Origin: an uncultured Rhizobiaceae group bacterium
Lineage (GTDB): Bacteria; Pseudomonadota; Alphaproteobacteria; Rhizobiales; Rhizobiaceae
Direction: 5' to 3'
Assembly (NCBI GenBank): GCA_937923355.1
Contig: CALAIO010000232.1
Span: 1-6,476, forward strand
DNA length: 6,476 nt
Under the pieces are notes generated by a model that searched no databases, was not told the DNA's origin, and was given only the letters and a program-made list of their open reading frames with translations. Numbering within the stretch: the stretch's first letter is position 1; each line of letters starts with the position of its first letter. The translations under genes and the position numbers were made by a program. Positions 5,883-6,476 of the stretch are shown piece after piece.

Positions 5883-5889
5883 CTCCCCT
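5883..5889 (-). promoter_or_regulatory. Strong ribosome binding site AGGGGAG of the 52-residue gene
   Basis: On the minus strand AGGGGAG stands 5 bases before the ATG at 5877-5875. It is one of the best Shine-Dalgarno matches in the window and is the main argument that this short frame is translated. Confidence 0.75.
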
Positions 5890-5907
5890 TGAGCCTATTA
5901 TCTTACT

Positions 5908-5938
5908 TTACGTAATAGTTAACGCTTCCTTAACGTAA
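5908..5938. repeat. 31-base inverted repeat TTACGT-N19-ACGTAA, second copy
   Basis: TTACGT (5908-5913) and ACGTAA (5933-5938) are exact inverted arms 19 bases apart, the same arms and spacing as at 2510-2540. Counting the arms, 18 of 31 positions are identical between the two copies, and both contain GTTAAC, although at different offsets. This copy overlaps the CtrA-like box, so some of the likeness could come from shared TTAAC elements. Confidence 0.45.
5919..5934 (-). promoter_or_regulatory. CtrA-like binding site TTAA-N7-TTAAC upstream of the 52-residue gene
   Basis: TTAA (5919-5922), seven bases (CGCTTCC) and TTAAC (5930-5934) match the full consensus TTAA-N7-TTAAC of CtrA, the cell-cycle response regulator of alphaproteobacteria. 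It lies 42-57 bases upstream of the minus-strand ATG at 5877, a normal place for a promoter-proximal activator or repressor site. A GANTC sequence (GACTC, 5939-5943), the CcrM methylation target, lies 5 bases beyond it. The pairing of both motifs in a promoter is typical of cell-cycle-controlled genes in this class. The box reads on the plus strand, but the TTAA half-sites are palindromic. No convincing -10 was identified. Confidence 0.55.
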
Positions 5939-6019
5939 GACTCATGGAAATAAAAGGGGAAATTACAATTTTTATGTTAAAAAGTCATGCGGTGGTTAAT
6001 ATCCACAGTCGCCTACGTA

Positions 6020-6476
6020 TTAACTACTGAATTTGCCATTCTTTGGAAAACCTTTTGGTGCAACACGGCCTGCTTGCGCGCGTTCGCCAACATATTCAGC
6101 CAGTTCTTCCATGCTGCGATTGTGGGTTCTTGCAGCTGAATCTTCCCATGTAAGGCCATCTTCCTTGTTAAAGACGCGGACATCCTTGATGCCGCCATCT
6201 TTGTATTTTTGAAGACGAACGCCCTTGCCTCTTCCCATTTCAGGAATGGTATCGATGGCAAAGATCAAGAGTTTGCGATTGTCGCCCACTACGGCAAGGC
6301 TGTCGCCCGATGCAGGAACACAAATTGCAGCCTCATCCGGCATCTTAACGTTCAGCACCTGCTTGCCCTTACGCGTATTCGCGATCACATCCGGTTCTGC
6401 AACGATAAAGCCATTACCAGCTTTTGAAGCGATTAAGAGCTTGCGGCTTGTGTCGTGTTTGAAAGCCGCAATGATA
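6020..6476 (-). CDS. parC: DNA topoisomerase IV subunit A, C-terminal part (truncated by the window edge)
   Basis: ParC is the DNA-cleaving subunit of topoisomerase IV, which with ParE decatenates daughter chromosomes. Only the last 151 codons are present; the frame stays open to base 6476, so the gene starts outside the window. The visible part belongs to the C-terminal beta-pinwheel DNA-binding domain. It contains the repeat-like stretches [24 protein letters not shown] and [13 protein letters not shown]. The ending is characteristic of alphaproteobacterial Par[18 protein letters not shown], then [15 protein letters not shown] and [18 protein letters not shown]. Those terminal blocks separate it from GyrA. 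A GTG that could be mistaken for a start (6386-6388) is an internal valine codon. The stop is 142 bases from the ATG of the 52-residue gene on the same strand, and no strong terminator separates them. Confidence 0.93.
   Translation of the reverse strand, partial: IIAAFKHDTSRKLLIASKAGNGFIVAEPDVIANTRKGKQVLNVKMPDEAAICVPASGDSLAVVGDNRKLLIFAIDTIPEMGRGKGVRLQKYKDGGIKDVRVFNKEDGLTWEDSAARTHNRSMEELAEYVGERAQAGRVAPKGFPKNGKFSS

Noticed and set aside
5979..6006. Possible parC terminator on the minus strand (GTGG/CCAC stem, then five T)
   Set aside because: The stem is only 4 bp with a mismatch inside, and the T-run begins 8 bases after it, too weak to call.
5944..6030. A 28-codon plus-strand frame beginning 10 bases after the CtrA-like box
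   Set aside because: It has no Shine-Dalgarno sequence, its 3' end runs antisense into the parC stop region, and the peptide has no recognisable character.
1..6476. tRNA, rRNA, CRISPR array, transposase or insertion sequence ends
   Set aside because: No cloverleaf-like segments, repeat-spacer arrays, transposase motifs or paired terminal inverted repeats were seen on either strand.

Overview
The window looks like a stretch of an alphaproteobacterial chromosome with modest GC content (roughly mid-40s percent, judged by eye). Three recognisable housekeeping genes support this: hemB with a cysteine-free, magnesium-type metal motif; bpt (the D/E leucyl-transferase, often annotated as ate); and the 3' end of parC. 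I recall these three lying close together in many alphaproteobacteria. A consensus-length CtrA box, TTAA-N7-TTAAC, with a neighbouring GANTC methylation site, points the same way.

Layout. 102-1106 (+) is hemB. 1215-1757 (+) is a small four-helix membrane protein with histidines in or beside its helices. It is separated by a hairpin terminator (about 1781-1812) from the convergent gene 1834-2424 (-), an exported cytochrome P460-like c-type haem protein with a CHDCH motif. A 194-base divergent promoter region containing a long dyad follows. Then come bpt (2619-3365, +) and a DMT/EamA-type transporter with a TTG start (3438-4319, +). 4320-4795 is a poorly coding stretch holding two abutting short reading frames (4368-4547 and 4550-4780, +). 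The second resembles the C-terminal end of a small membrane effector, and the pair may be one frame-disrupted gene. 4796-5656 (-) is an orphan membrane-anchored protein with six cysteines in its soluble part. 5719-5877 (-) encodes a 52-residue single-helix membrane protein with a strong ribosome binding site and the CtrA-like box upstream. 6020-6476 (-) is the C-terminal part of parC, which runs off the right edge.

How the parts fit. HemB makes porphobilinogen for haem, and the neighbouring cytochrome consumes haem. The four-helix protein between them could belong to the same redox theme, but that is inference from position only. Bpt marks proteins carrying N-terminal Asp or Glu for the ClpS/ClpAP N-degron pathway. 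The block from about 4320 to 5880, between the bpt/transporter pair and parC, looks like an accessory insertion of lineage-specific genes. The most unusual signals are the 52-residue gene with its CtrA-like promoter, a 31-base dyad (TTACGT-N19-ACGTAA) that occurs in two separate promoter regions, and the split effector-like locus.
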